This document shows, piece after piece, positions 1 to 9,517 of a stretch of DNA of 64,000 bases (position 1 is the stretch's first letter; every line of letters begins with the position of its first letter). Below the pieces are notes generated by a model. That model saw only the letters and a program-made list of their open reading frames with translations. It was not told the DNA's origin and ran no database searches. The stretch is from Nannobrachium achirus (lineage: Eukaryota; Chordata; Actinopteri; Myctophiformes; Myctophidae), in the NCBI GenBank assembly GCA_963921795.1, contig OY997653.1, positions 4,592,522-4,656,521 on the forward strand, written 5' to 3'. The translations under genes were made by a program, and so were the position numbers.

Positions 1-48
1 TCCCCGCCTGTCACGCGGGAGACCGGGGTTCGATTCCCTGACGGGGAG
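1..48 (+). tRNA. tRNA-Asp(GTC), 5' end outside window
   Basis: The first 48 bases are the anticodon arm, variable loop, T arm and acceptor 3' strand of a tRNA. The anticodon GTC lies at 10-12 and the T loop is TTCGATT. The T stem pairs apart from one G-U. The A box lies upstream of the window. A broken Asp copy occurs at 1831-2017. Whether this gene is intact cannot be judged without its 5' half. Confidence 0.85.
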
Positions 49-103
49 ACACTTGCAGTTTATCTGAAAATAGCACATCATAAGCTGACCGGTGGGCATA
101 GAT

Positions 104-183
104 TGGTCTTGCGATGAGTGGGAATAGAACACCTATCTAGCGCACGGGAGGCCAGGAGTCTATCCACTATGCCAAGCCATCCC
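104..183 (-). pseudogene. Degenerate tRNA-like sequence
   Basis: On the minus strand there is an A-box-like stretch (TGGCATAGTGGATAG) followed about 35 nt later by a decayed B box (GGTGTTCTATTCC). The arms no longer fold well and no anticodon can be assigned. It could be a tRNA pseudogene or the head of a tRNA-derived SINE. Confidence 0.35.
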
Positions 184-234
184 TATAAATGCACTAGGCC
201 TCATTTGACTTTTTGTGCCTTTTAAATTGGACTC

Positions 235-449
235 AACGTACAATTAATAGGTTTTCCTATTTTGAGAAAAAAGCGTAGTTTTTCACCAGAAGTTGCACTT
301 ACATGCATTGGTGGTTCAGTGGTAAAATTCTCGTACAACTAACAGGTTTCCCGACGCAACTAATAGGTTTTCGTATTCTGTGAAAAAAGCTTCATTTTTC
401 TGCATAAGTTGCACCTACATGCATTGGTGGTTCAGTGGTAGAATTATCG
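235..449 (+). repeat. Tandem units ending in 5' tRNA-Gly halves
   Basis: Two units of about 100-116 bp carry an AT-rich leader with CAACTAATAGGTTTTC motifs and end in the first 29 nt of tRNA-Gly (305-333 and 421-449). Both halves stop just before the anticodon loop and run into TACAACTAA. The same junction recurs at 1360-1388. Confidence 0.8.
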
Positions 450-526
450 TACAACTAATAGGTGTTCCTACACAATTAATAGGTGTTCCTATTTTGCGAG
501 AAAAGCTTCACTGCACAGCAGAAGTT

Positions 527-597
527 GCATTGGTGGTTCAGTGGTAGAATTCTTGCCTGCCTCGCGGGTGGCCCGGGTTCGATTCCCGGCCAATGCA
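527..597 (+). tRNA. tRNA-Gly(GCC)
   Basis: This is a 71-nt tRNA with acceptor ends GCATTGG and CCAATGC plus discriminator A. The A box is GGTTCAGTGGTAG, the B box GGTTCGATTCC, and the anticodon GCC lies at 559-561. Compared with the copy at 1466 the anticodon arm has a few substitutions (CTTGCCTGCCTCGCGGGTGG). It lies inside the duplicated block 330-717. Confidence 0.88.
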
Positions 598-674
598 GGG
601 TGCCCTTAAGAATATGTGCAGGAATGGTTGCGTTCCCTGAAAAATAGAGGAGCCCCTGAAGAACCACTGCATCA

Positions 675-717
675 GTTTCCATAGTGTATTGGTTATCACG
701 TTCGCCTCACACGCTAA
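675..717 (+). pseudogene. tRNA-Val(CAC) 5' half
   Basis: The sequence matches the first 43 nt of the tRNA-Val at 1614, through the CAC anticodon, and stops at CGCTAAA. The T arm is missing. A palindromic MITE begins 23 bp downstream (741), so its arrival or a linked deletion probably removed the 3' half. Confidence 0.8.
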
Positions 718-740
718 ATTATTCTGAAATGTTTTAATAA

Positions 741-995
741 TTAAAGGAGCTATAGTCAACTTTTTCTTGAAAAACGGATGCTAAAATAAAAATAATGTTT
801 TGAAAATATTTTATAGAAAAGTAAGCTTCATATATGTGTTTCTATTCAAAAATTACCACAAAAAGCGTAAAATTATGATAAAATAATCATTTTGGCCATT
901 GTCAGACCGACACTTTGTTTACATCCTAGTCTATAGACTAGGATGTAAACAAAGTGTCGGCCCTAGAATGAAAAATTTGACTATAGCTCCTTTAA
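741..995. mobile_element. Palindromic MITE with TTAAAGGAGC ends
   Basis: The left end TTAAAGGAGCTATAGTCAA is matched in reverse complement by TTGACTATAGCTCCTTTAA at the right end. These are inverted terminal repeats of about 25 bp. The 255-bp interior is AT-rich, contains a perfect 54-bp palindrome and has no transposase. The superfamily is not certain. TTAA at both tips would fit a TTAA-targeting (piggyBac-like) element. Confidence 0.7.
907..960. repeat. Perfect 54-bp palindrome
   Basis: The sequence from CCGACACTTTG to CAAAGTGTCGG equals its own reverse complement over all 54 bases, with no spacer (centre AGTCTATAGACT). It lies inside the 741-995 MITE. Confidence 0.95.
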
Positions 996-1183
996 AATAC
1001 TCAAGCTCCATCATGTCAGGTTGGTGGGAGGAACCAGCACCTGTTAATGGGGGCAGTGTTGATTTGTGGCACAGAGGATTGTACCTATTTATGCCAATTC
1101 GGGGTAGCCCAGTCAACTGAATACGGGTTTAAGTGGTTCATTGTTGCACCCCTAGTACCTTCCAATATGTACTAAAGCTATTA
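996..1183. other. No recognisable feature
   Basis: This stretch lies between the MITE and the serine tRNA. I see no coding potential, repeat motif or RNA gene in it. Confidence 0.5.
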
Positions 1184-1265
1184 CGTTGTCGGCAGGATTC
1201 GAACCTGCGCGGGGAGACCCCAATAGATTTCTAGTCTATCGCCTTAACCGCTCGGCCACGACAAC
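1184..1265 (-). tRNA. tRNA-Ser(AGA)
   Basis: This 82-nt minus-strand tRNA has acceptor ends GTTGTCG and CGACAAC with discriminator G. The anticodon loop CTAGAAA gives anticodon AGA, the B box is GGTTCGAATCC, and a class II long variable arm is present. All stems appear paired, so it could be functional. It is the only minus-strand intact tRNA in the island. Confidence 0.93.
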
Positions 1266-1359
1266 CTTCTTGTACAACTAACAGGTTTTCCGACGCAACT
1301 AATAGGTTTTCGTATTCTGTGAAAAAAGCTTCATTTTTCTGCAGAAGTTGCACCTACAT

Positions 1360-1388
1360 GCATTGGTGGTTCAGTGGTAGAATTATCG
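1360..1388 (+). pseudogene. tRNA-Gly 5' half (29 nt)
   Basis: This is the third copy of the 29-nt Gly 5' half. It ends at the same base as those at 305-333 and 421-449 and is followed by TACAACTAATAGG. Confidence 0.8.
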
Positions 1389-1465
1389 TACAACTAATAG
1401 GCGTTCCTACACAATTAATAGATGTTCCTATTTTGTGAAAAAAGCTTCACTGCCCACCAGAAGTT

Positions 1466-1536
1466 GCATTGGTGGTTCAGTGGTAGAATTCTCGCCTGCC
1501 ACGCGGGAGGCCCGGGTTCGATTCCCGGCCAATGCA
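1466..1536 (+). tRNA. tRNA-Gly(GCC)
   Basis: This 71-nt tRNA has perfect acceptor (GCATTGG/CCAATGC), anticodon and T stems, with anticodon loop CTGCCAC. It matches the vertebrate Gly-GCC consensus better than the copy at 527 and is the more likely functional one. Confidence 0.93.
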
Positions 1537-1613
1537 GGGTGCTCTTAAGAATATGTGCGGGAATGGTTGCGTTCCCTGAAAAATAGAGGTGCCCCTGAAG
1601 AACCACTGCATCA

Positions 1614-1686
1614 GTTTCTGTAGTGTAGTGGTTATCACGTTCGCCTCACACGCTAAAGGTCCCAGGTTCGAAACTGGGCGGAAACA
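1614..1686 (+). tRNA. tRNA-Val(CAC), slightly degenerate
   Basis: This 73-nt tRNA has A box TAGTGTAGTGG, anticodon loop CTCACAC and B box GGTTCGAAACT. One anticodon-stem pair is broken (TTCGC against GCTAA) and the acceptor stem has one wobble pair. It is complete but possibly weakened. Confidence 0.85.
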
Positions 1687-1830
1687 TGTGTGGTTGATAC
1701 TGAGGCCCTTGACGCCAATGGGATGCTCCGTCCGTTGCCCCAGAATCTGAATGCTACGAAAACTCGATGTTTCAAGAAGTTTGCGATGCCGTGTGACTGG
1801 CAGGTCACAGAGTAAGGGAAGGAGAAGCTG

Positions 1831-2017
1831 TCCTCGTTAGTATAGTGGTGAGTATCCCCACCACAAGTTGCATTGGGGCGATAGTTGGAACTGCCTGACA
1901 GCCAATGAAAAAATGCTGTGTCCTTGTTGCCGGGCAGTTTTGCCATACTTTCCACCCAATCAGAATTTTACACTTTTCTTGGTCGGCTATTTGGAGACCA
2001 GGGTTCGATTCTCACTC
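1831..2017 (+). pseudogene. tRNA-Asp split by 132-nt insert
   Basis: Positions 1831-1860 match the first 30 nt of tRNA-Asp and stop just before the anticodon loop. A decayed 3' half (GGAGACCAGGGTTCGATTC) resumes at 1993-2017. The 132 nt between start with a fragment like the sequence before tRNA-Gly (CCACAAGTTGCATTGG) and otherwise match nothing I know. Anticodon and acceptor pairing are lost. Confidence 0.65.
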
Positions 2018-2020
2018 ACA

Positions 2021-2740
2021 GAAGATATTATAATATGCTATATTATTTCATTATGAAGAACAAGATAGTTATTGATCAGTTAACTGCATGTTAATAGCAT
2101 ACCTGGGCAGAAAATAATAAAGATATTTTTGAGTTATACGTGTACTACTGTGTTTAACTTACTTCTGTAGTTTTTGATGAACACAGCTTATTCATGCTTC
2201 TTTTTTTTAAATTCTGAATAATTTGACATTTAATTTAAACATACAACAAGACAACGGTGACAGTAAGCAGGGCCATGCGGGGAGTCGAACCCTGTTACAC
2301 AATTGGAAGTACCACAAGTGGAAGTATCCTACCACAGCCTGGTTTGCTTTGAGAAACCATGTCTTTAAGTTGCATGTATTGTGTGAATACAGTTGTTACA
2401 ACCCAGATCAACATTAAACGTTAGATAACATGGTGGATATACTGTGTTACTCAACATTACCATCTTTCAGATGAACAACTTTGTCTCTGTCTCTGACACA
2501 TTTCTCATAATAACCCATCCCAGCAAGCACGGTCAGGACCGTGATGTCTCAATAGAGGGTATGCGCATGCATAAAGTGAATGGCGAATCGAGTGGCAAAT
2601 CGAGTGGCAAAGTGAGGGGCAAAGTGAGTTTAATGCCGTTTAACGTTGTTTAAACCTTTTGGGGCTGTAAATGAAGACTGTCAGTTATATTATTGTTATA
2701 GATGTGCGATTGTCACTAATCACAGATTATTTTAATAACC
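2021..2740. other. AT-rich spacer with a tRNA-like remnant
   Basis: There is no supported gene. A minus-strand B-box-like motif (GGGTTCGACTCCC, complement of 2281-2293) is followed by a weak A-box-like motif near 2330. A short direct repeat, GAGTGGCAAATCGAGTGGCAAAG, lies near 2590. Confidence 0.4.
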
Positions 2741-2746
2741 TTGCAG

Positions 2747-2913
2747 ATGGAGTGACATTGGCTGATTTGAGTCTGGCACCTATAACAGCCTCGCAGTCAA
2801 CCGCTCTGGCTGCGAAGGAGGCCGTGGCAGTGACTGCTTGCACTGGATGTGCAGCCAGGGCAGCCTCGGGAATATACCCTTATGAGGCCATCCTCCAGAC
2901 CAAGAGGGATAAG
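2747..2913 (+). CDS. Candidate internal exon, unknown protein
   Basis: A 167-bp open stretch follows the acceptor-like ATAACCTTGCAG and ends at the donor GATAAG|GTAGGC. The peptide is rich in Ala and Thr with a Cys pair (residues CTGCAARAAS). I do not recognise it. No partner exon was found nearby. It could be a host exon, a transposon exon or chance; base composition and splice sites are the only support. Confidence 0.3.
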
Positions 2914-3029
2914 GTAGGCCAATCCTTGCTCTTTCATTGTTTCATTTTTGATTGCTAAAAATATGCACTTATCTATTCTTAAATGTTTACTTGTCATTGG
3001 CTAACACACATTAGTCAAACATAAGGCAT

Positions 3030-4276
3030 TGCACACTATACCACTGCCATAATGGGCGGAGAAACTGGAAAAAACACCGGAGAGGACGAGGGACAGGGAG
3101 GTACCGTGGCTGCCGTGCTGGGCTTCTAGTGTGCGCTAGGAACCGCGCAAACAGACTCCCACTACCAGTGATCCTACTCGCAAATGTCCGGTCCCTGGGC
3201 GAGCTACGGGCCCGGATACGTTTCAACCAGGAGACGAGGAACACCAGCATCATCTGCCTGACAGAGACGTGGATGAGTGTGGACATCGCCGATGTCCACA
3301 CTCAAAGGGGGCGGGCTGTGCGTGCTGACCAACGATGCCTGGTGCAGCAATGCACACACCGTTGGCTCCCTCTGCAGTCCAGATGTGGAATACACTGTGG
3401 ACAAATGTAATCCTTTTTGGTCTCCCAGGGAGATCAATGCAGTGATCTTTTTTGGTGTTTACATCCACCCTCGAGCCAATATTGACACTGCACTCATGGA
3501 ACTACATAGGGCCATCACTGAGCAGGAGACTGCCCATCCAGAAGCTGTCCTGGTGGTTGCGGGGGATTTTAATAAAGCAAATTTGAAGAAAGTCCTCCCA
3601 AAATATTACCAACATATTACATGCAACACCAGAGGCGACCGAGTACTGGACCACTGCTACACCACCTTTCCAGGAGCATACAAATCTCTCCTCCGCCAAG
3701 AATTTGGGTCTGACCATAAGTCCATCCAGCTTCTCCCTAAGTATAAGCAGAGACTGAAACGTGAGCCTGCCAGTACAAGGGAGATACAAATATGGTCTGA
3801 AAATACGGACATCACTCTGAAGGCCTGCTTCGACCATGTTGACTGGGAGATGTTCCAGCGTGCCTCTGGGAACGACGTGAATGAGTTCTCAGACACAGTC
3901 ACATGCTTCATTAATGCATTGAAGATGTCGTCCCAACTAAGACTGTCCGTATCTGTCCCAACCAGAAACCCTGGATCAATGGTGATGTTCGTGTGGCCCT
4001 ACATGCACGGAATGCTGCCTTTAGATCAGGGAACATGGGGGACACACGTGCTGTACTCCAGCGCACAATCAGGAGGGCCAAGAGGGAATATGGGACCAAA
4101 CTGGAGGACCAGTTCGAGAATGGCAACGCCAGGAGCATGTGGCAAAGCCTGAGGACTATAACGGACTTCAGAGGAAGGACCGGAGGTGTGGAGAGTCCAT
4201 CTACTTCCCTCCCTGGTGAGCTCAACACCTTCTTCGCATGGTTCGAGACCGACCGCGTCAGCCAACCAGCGTCTGC
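3030..4276 (+). pseudogene. LINE-1st copy: endonuclease half, decayed
   Basis: Three frames together encode an apurinic-like endonuclease of a non-LTR retrotransposon. From about 3160 come LANVRSL and ICLTETW. From 3300 come GGLCVLTNDAWCSNA, VAGDFNKANLKKVLP, RGDRVLDHCYT and GSDHKSIQL (the SDH catalytic motif). From 3993 a linker leads towards the RT. Frameshifts lie near 3290 (with some 30 residues missing) and near 4000. The family resembles fish L2/Rex1-type LINEs of the CR1/Jockey group. The 5' boundary is uncertain. A hAT MITE cuts the element at 4285. Confidence 0.85.
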
Positions 4277-4284
4277 ACTGCCTA

Positions 4285-4803
4285 CAGTGTTAATTTTTTC
4301 AGCAAATTTTGATTTAGTCTTAGTCTTTTGAATAACACACCGTTTAGTCTTAGTCCTGTCTTAGTCTTCTGAAATATTTTTTGTCTAGTCTAGTCTTAGT
4401 CGACTAAATATCAAAACATTTTAGTCTTAGTCTTAGTCTTTTGGGATTAGTCTTAGACTTTTAGTCTTCGTCTTTTAGGATAGGTTTTTTAGCCTAATAT
4501 AACCACATAATTATGAACAAGTCATTGTCTTCTACTGCCTGTTACTTGGTCAAAATAAAACATACATAAAATATGTATTTGCCTTTAATTTCATTGCAGT
4601 TAAATGCCAGTGTAATTTTTTGCAGCCATTAGTCTTAGACTTAGATTTAGTCTTAGTCTTAGTCTTTTGAATAACACAAATAACAGTCTTAGTCTTAGTC
4701 TTTTGGGACTGTTTTAGTCTAGTTTTAGTCTATCGACAAAATATCAAAATCTTGTAGTCTTTTAGTCTTTTAGTCTTAGTCTTAGTCGACAAAATTAACA
4801 CTG
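4285..4803. mobile_element. hAT MITE, TAGTCTTAGTC-rich
   Basis: The ends CAGTGTTAATTTT and AAAATTAACACTG are inverted repeats. The flanks ACTGCCTA (4277-4284) and ACTGCCCC (4804-4811) look like an 8-bp hAT duplication with two later changes. The interior is made of degenerate TTAGTC/GTCTTAGTC repeats in both halves and has no ORF. It interrupts the LINE between endonuclease and RT. Confidence 0.8.
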
Positions 4804-4811
4804 ACTGCCCC

Positions 4812-6264
4812 CCCCCCCCCCTCTTACCATCTCGGAGGCTGAGGTACGCAGGGCCTTCCAGTGGCTAAACATCCGCAAAGCTACTGGACCGGATGGCATT
4901 CCAGGCCGGGTCCTCAGAACCTGTGCATCCCAGCTGGCGGGAGTATTTGCAGACATTTTCAATCTCTCCCTCTCCCAGGCTGTGGTGCCATCATGCTTCA
5001 AGTCCTCCATTATTGTCCCTGTCCCAAAGCACCCCAAGGTGACGTGTCTAAATGACTGGAGACCAGTGGCCCTGACTCCTGTCATCAGCAAGTGCTTCGA
5101 GAGGTTTGTAAGGGATTACATCTGTTCTGTCCTGCCTGCCACTCTGGACCCTTGGCAATTCGCGTATCGCCAAAATAGATCTACGGACGACACCGTTGCC
5201 TTGGCCCTACACACTGCCCTCATGCACCTTGATCTGAGGAAGGACAGGTGTGTGCGCATGTTATTCGTTGACTACAGTTCTGCATTCAACACCATTGTGC
5301 CTGCTAAGCTGAACAAAAAGCTCATGGATCTAGGCCTGCACCCGACTATGTGCAGCTGGATATTGGACTTTCTGTCAGACCGTTAGCAAGTGGTCAGAAT
5401 GGGTAACATCATGTCAGACCCCCTGACCCTCAATACAGGAGCCCCACAGGGTTGTGTGTTGAGCCCTCTCTTGTACTCCTTGTATACGCATGATTGCGTG
5501 GCCACAAACAGCTCCAACGTCGTCATCAAGTACGCTGACGACACAAAAGTGATGGGCTTGATCGACAGCGATGATGAGACAGCCTACAGAGATGAGGTTA
5601 GCGCTCTCATACATTGGTGTGAGGAGAATAACCTCTCTCTCAACGTCGCTAAAACCAAGGAGCCGATAGTGGACTTCAGGAGGCCTACGAGAGAGCACGC
5701 CCCAGTTCACATCGGTGGAGGTAGAACGAGTCAGCGAGGTCAAATTCCTTGGGATGACCATTACAGAGGATCTGAAATGGTCCACTCACACGACACATGT
5801 GGTGAACAAAGCACAGCAGCGGCTCTACTGTCTCCGACGCCTAAGGACTTTCAGGGTGAGCCCTCGCATCCTCAGGGCATTCTATAGTGCTACTATAGAG
5901 AGTGTCCTGTCAAGTGGCTTCACTGCTTGGTATGGGAACTGTACTGTCCAAGACCGCAAGGCTCTACAGAGAGTGGTGCGGTCAGCTCAGCGTATCGTAG
6001 GAGGTGCGCTTCCCTCCCTACAGGATCTACACGACAGGCGATGTGCAGCCAAAGCTGAATCCATCATCAAGGACAAACATCACCCCAGCCACAGACTGTT
6101 CCACCCACTGCCGCGCCCTCGACCCGGCAAGAGATACCAGAGTATCATGAGCCACAACAAAAGACTGTGGCAGAGTTTTTATGTAGCAACCATAAGGATG
6201 CTGAACGAAGCCTAAGAACAAACCAAGTCGACTGCTAGTGCTTAACTGTTTTGCTTTTTTAACA
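4812..6264 (+). pseudogene. LINE-1st copy: reverse transcriptase half
   Basis: From about 4830 the reading frame gives KATGPDGIPGRVLR, then SSAFNTIVPAKL. A stop codon (TAG at 5384) replaces a Gln codon just before the fingers region. GAPQGCVLSPLLYSLYT and the catalytic YADD (5531-5542) follow. A frameshift lies near 5710. The C-terminal segment (LRRLRTFRVSPRILRAFYS, AWYGNC) ends at 6215. One stop plus one frameshift make it inactive. The 3' UTR is cut by the Helitron at 6264/6265 and resumes at 18570. Confidence 0.9.
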
Positions 6265-6299
6265 CTAGAAGCTGGGCCGCCCTTCGGGCGGCCCAGCGT
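6265..6299 (-). other. Helitron 3' terminus: hairpin plus CTAG
   Basis: The perfect hairpin with arms GCTGGGCCGCCC and loop of three bases lies at 6271-6297. On the minus strand it is followed by TT and then CTAG, the 3' end. This is the termination signal of rolling-circle Helitrons. The stem is longer and more GC-rich than usual, and the spacing to CTAG is short (two bases). Confidence 0.85.
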
Positions 6300-6419
6300 C
6301 TAGTCGGCGACCTGGCCAACTCGGGAAGATGTAAATAAGGAAAGAATGCCCCGCCCTTTAATGCAAACCCCATTATACCTGTTGTCATAGGACCCGTTTT
6401 GACCATCTGTTTGCCTGTG

Positions 6420-7075
6420 TCCATTTATGCCCATATATGGAGATATCTGTATCTGTCTGTCGGCGTCCATTTTATGTCCATATATGGAGATCACTGCAGA
6501 TATAGTTCTGGGTCCATTTTATGCCCATATATGCCCATATATGGAGATATCTGTCTATTTGGGTCCATTTTATGCCCATATATGGAGATCTCTGTATCTG
6601 TCTGTCTGTGTCCCTTTATGATATCTGTTTATCTGCGTCCATTTTATGCCCATATATGAGATCTCTGTCGCTTTTTGTTTGTTTCTTCTTTAAGCAGCAT
6701 ACGCAGCCTGCTTAAATCATTCAAGTCATCCTCCCAGTCCCACGCTTTGTTGCTTGTCTTATGTTTGTCTTTGTCTCTTTTATTTTCTTTTTCTTTTTTG
6801 GAGCGGACCCCATGAATGCCCCACCCTTTAATGCAAACTCCAATATACCTGTTGTCATAGGACCCGTTTTGACCATCTGTTTGCCTTTGTCCCCTTATGC
6901 CCATATATGGAGATCTCTGCACACACAGTACCGGTTGCGGTCCTTTTATGCCCGGAAATGGAGATCTCTCTGTCTGTCTGTGTCCCTTTTATGCCCGTAC
7001 CGGTATATATGGAGATCTCTGTATCTGTCTGTCTGTGTCCCTTTATGCCCATTATGGAGATCTCTATTTCAGACC
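6420..7075 (+). repeat. Helitron 3' subterminal minisatellite
   Basis: Irregular copies of a unit like ATGCCCATATATGGAGATCTC followed by TGTATCTGTCTGTC fill this stretch. Perfect CCATATATGG occurs at 6431, 6478, 6535, 6576 and 6901. A second repeat of about 80 bp (CCTTTAATGCAAAC...CCTGTTGTCATAGGACCCG) occurs at 6350 and 6829. Confidence 0.85.
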
Positions 7076-7099
7076 AAAGACCTGAAATGTGATATACAT

Positions 7100-8992
7100 T
7101 TATATTGTCAGGACCTCAGGAAAGACAACATTGTTGAGAAAGTGGCGCTTTCTTTTGGTTTCTTCATCTAGAGCAAGAATACGCAGCCTGCTTGCTTTGC
7201 CAACCCTGCTGGCTGCCACATAGAACTGGCCATGGCTGAAGAAGTCTCCAGTGCAGTAGATCCCAACTCTGTGCAGTGTCTGGCCCTGAGACTTGTTCAC
7301 AGTCATGGCGAAGCAGGGTCTGATTGGAAACTGGCGGCGGCGCAGAGTGAATGGGAAGGTGTTTTCGGATGGGCACAGGGTGATACGTGGAATGAGGAGT
7401 GTGCGTCCCGCATTGACGCCAACCACAGATCTTACAACCAGGAGATGAGGCAGGATCTGATCAATGATGTACCTTGATCCATTGCAGTGTCCATTGTGCT
7501 GGTCAAAGTTTCTAAGTAACATGATCAACATGCCCACCTTTAGAGTGATGCGATGGGGTGGCATACCAGATGGGCAAAGGGTATTTAGCAACTCAGGTGG
7601 GAACACATAGTTACCCTCAGACTCTGCAGTATCCACACTGCAACAAACATGCTCCTCTCCTGGAAACATCTTTGTCATGTATTCGTTGACCATGTCAACT
7701 TCAGCGTTGGTTGGGCACAGTATGACACGCTGACATAGCCACTCAGGGTTGGCAATGTTGTTTTGAATGTCCTTATACACCCAACTGACCATGTCGTCAA
7801 GTGTTTCCCCTGAAAGTGTGAGCGATTGATCGAGCTCAATAGCAAATTCACCCTCCTCGGGTTTAACAGGAAGCTTTCCCTCCCCAAGGTCCAGCAGGAA
7901 TTTGGCAAAACGTTCTTTCTCGTCATGGTCATCTCCAGCAGCGTGTGTGATCCTCATGTTTTGAGTCAGCCGAAGAATCTTGACTTTCTTCCACAGGTAG
8001 GACCACTTCAAACACCTCCCCACTATGTCAAGACGTGAACCATGTGGCACAACGGTAAGTATCTGTCTCCAGTCACCACTGAATACCATTGTGATGCCCC
8101 CGAATGGATCCTTCGAGTTGCGCAGATGCTGGAATGTCCGATCTGCTGCTTCCAATGCACGGCGATCCATCATTGAGACTTCATCAACCACCATGACATG
8201 TGTCATTCTGATCAGTTTTGCAGTGTCATCGTTTTCGCTGATGTTGCACATGGAGTCATCGGTGAGAATGAGAGGGCACTTGGTCCTGTTATGAAAAGTG
8301 GTTCCTTTAGGCAGCAAGGTAGCTGCAATGCCACTTGCTGCTGTTGCCAGAGCTACTTTGCCTTGTGCTCTAAGTTTATGTAGGATGAAAGACAATGTGA
8401 ATGTTTTCCCAGTTCCACCACTTGCATCAACTGCGATCATCTTGCCAAGTCCCTTTTCGACACTTTCCATTACTGTGTCGACAACAACGCGCTGCTCGTC
8501 ATTGAGATGTTCCTCTGTTTCGGCGATATGAGCCAGAAGCTCTGATTGGTCGTGCTGTGTCTCGTACTGGATAATGCGGGAGTTGTGTGGCTGAACATTT
8601 AGTGGATCTGGCTCAGGGAGACCAAAGTTACGGCTGAGCGTAAAGCCGTTCCTCTCAACGTGGTCCTTCAGTTCAAGGAGCACTTGATTCACAATGTTTT
8701 CATCTGGCTGATTGACACGTGCTGCACGCATGAGATCCTCGCACAGAACACGTTTGTGTCTTTCCCAAAAGTTCAATTGGTTCCCTCTGAGAACCAAGAT
8801 GAGCATGTTGGCAAACACTGCACGCAGTGCTGGGCCAAAATTGACATTTGCAGCCTCATCCATAACATAATCCATCTCTTGGTCATCTTCAACAATGCCA
8901 TGCGCAATGCAGGCTGCCAGATAGGTGTCCATGACCCTATCACCAACACGTCGGAGGTCCTGGAAGCATGTTGGGCCAGGTACACGGTACAC
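7100..8992 (-). CDS. Helitron helicase half (Pif1-like)
   Basis: This is the C-terminal part of the RepHel protein, open for 630 codons. A Walker A motif (ASGGTGKTF) lies near residue 190 and Walker B (VVDEVSMMD) near residue 268. The late helicase motifs VNKSQGQTLHRVGIYC and YVAASRVGK lie near the C-terminus. It unwinds DNA during rolling-circle transposition, presumably in the nucleus. The apparent start at 8992 is not a real start: residues 1-34 repeat the end of the Rep half at 14280. No stops or frameshifts are seen, so this half decayed little. Confidence 0.9.
   Translation of the reverse strand: MYRVPGPTCFQDLRRVGDRVMDTYLAACIAHGIVEDDQEMDYVMDEAANVNFGPALRAVFANMLILVLRGNQLNFWERHKRVLCEDLMRAARVNQPDENIVNQVLLELKDHVERNGFTLSRNFGLPEPDPLNVQPHNSRIIQYETQHDQSELLAHIAETEEHLNDEQRVVVDTVMESVEKGLGKMIAVDASGGTGKTFTLSFILHKLRAQGKVALATAASGIAATLLPKGTTFHNRTKCPLILTDDSMCNISENDDTAKLIRMTHVMVVDEVSMMDRRALEAADRTFQHLRNSKDPFGGITMVFSGDWRQILTVVPHGSRLDIVGRCLKWSYLWKKVKILRLTQNMRITHAAGDDHDEKERFAKFLLDLGEGKLPVKPEEGEFAIELDQSLTLSGETLDDMVSWVYKDIQNNIANPEWLCQRVILCPTNAEVDMVNEYMTKMFPGEEHVCCSVDTAESEGNYVFPPELLNTLCPSGMPPHRITLKVGMLIMLLRNFDQHNGHCNGSRYIIDQILPHLLVVRSVVGVNAGRTLLIPRITLCPSENTFPFTLRRRQFPIRPCFAMTVNKSQGQTLHRVGIYCTGDFFSHGQFYVAASRVGKASRLRILALDEETKRKRHFLNNVVFPEVLTI
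8890..8989. repeat. 100-bp direct repeat, left copy
   Basis: From CAACAATGCCATGCG to GTACACGGTA this matches 14279-14378 with one visible difference (GTTGGGCC against GTTGAGCC). The two copies flank the 5.3-kb insert in the Helitron coding region. Confidence 0.95.
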
Positions 8993-9290
8993 TGTAAAAT
9001 AATTCGCTGTAAATTTACAGTAAATTACTGGATACTAATTGCATTACTTTCACAGTAATTTTCACAGTAAATATTGAGCAGTAAATTACTGTAATTTCAC
9101 AGCTGTGAAATGTTAGTAATTTACTGTGATTTAGCAGTATGTATTGCAGTTATTTACTGTAATATTACAGTAGTTGCCTGTATTTTTACACTATTACTGT
9201 GAATGTAAGGCTGCTCAGTAGCCAGTAATTTACTGTAAATTTACAGTAAATTGTATCTAATACAGTAAAATATAGTAAATTTGAATTCAT
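8990..9290. repeat. ACAGTAAATT-rich MITE-like sequence
   Basis: It begins CACTGTAAAATAATT and consists of TTACTGTAA/TTTACAGTAAA motifs in both orientations, so it can fold on itself extensively. It ends near AGTAAATTTGAATTC. The exact right end and the family are unclear. Confidence 0.5.
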
Positions 9291-9517
9291 AGGCCCATTC
9301 CCACTGGGCCAGATAACAGATTAAAAAAAGCTCTTTCTCCAGATATTTTTCCATTCAAAGTGGATGGTAGATACAGATAAAAAATATCTGCCACAGATAT
9401 TTCTTTTATCTGTGACAGATATTTTTTATCTGTATCTATCATCCACTTTGAATGGAAAAAATATCTGAAGAAAGAGATTTTTTTTTATCTGTTATCTGGC
9501 TCAGTGGGAATGGGCCT
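9291..9517. mobile_element. Fold-back MITE, AGGCCCATTCCCAC ends
   Basis: Two arms of about 105 bp (AGGCCCATTCCCACTG...) are near-perfect reverse complements, with a short centre rich in ACAGATATTT. Total length is 227 bp with no ORF. Short flanks give no clear TSD. Confidence 0.8.

Larger units (their letters stand above)
1267..1665 (+). repeat. Direct duplicate of block 330-717
   Basis: The order AT-rich leader, tRNA-Gly half, leader, intact tRNA-Gly, tRNA-Val repeats that at 330-717 with few differences. The earlier block lost the end of its tRNA-Val and this one keeps it. The two blocks are separated by the MITE and the serine tRNA. Confidence 0.85.

Noticed and set aside
2281..2350. Minus-strand tRNA near 2281
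   Set aside because: Only the B box is convincing; the acceptor and anticodon arms do not pair.
6271..6297. Bacterial-type terminator reading of the GC hairpin
   Set aside because: The position next to CTAG and the Helitron genes explains it as a rolling-circle terminator; the rest of the window is eukaryotic.
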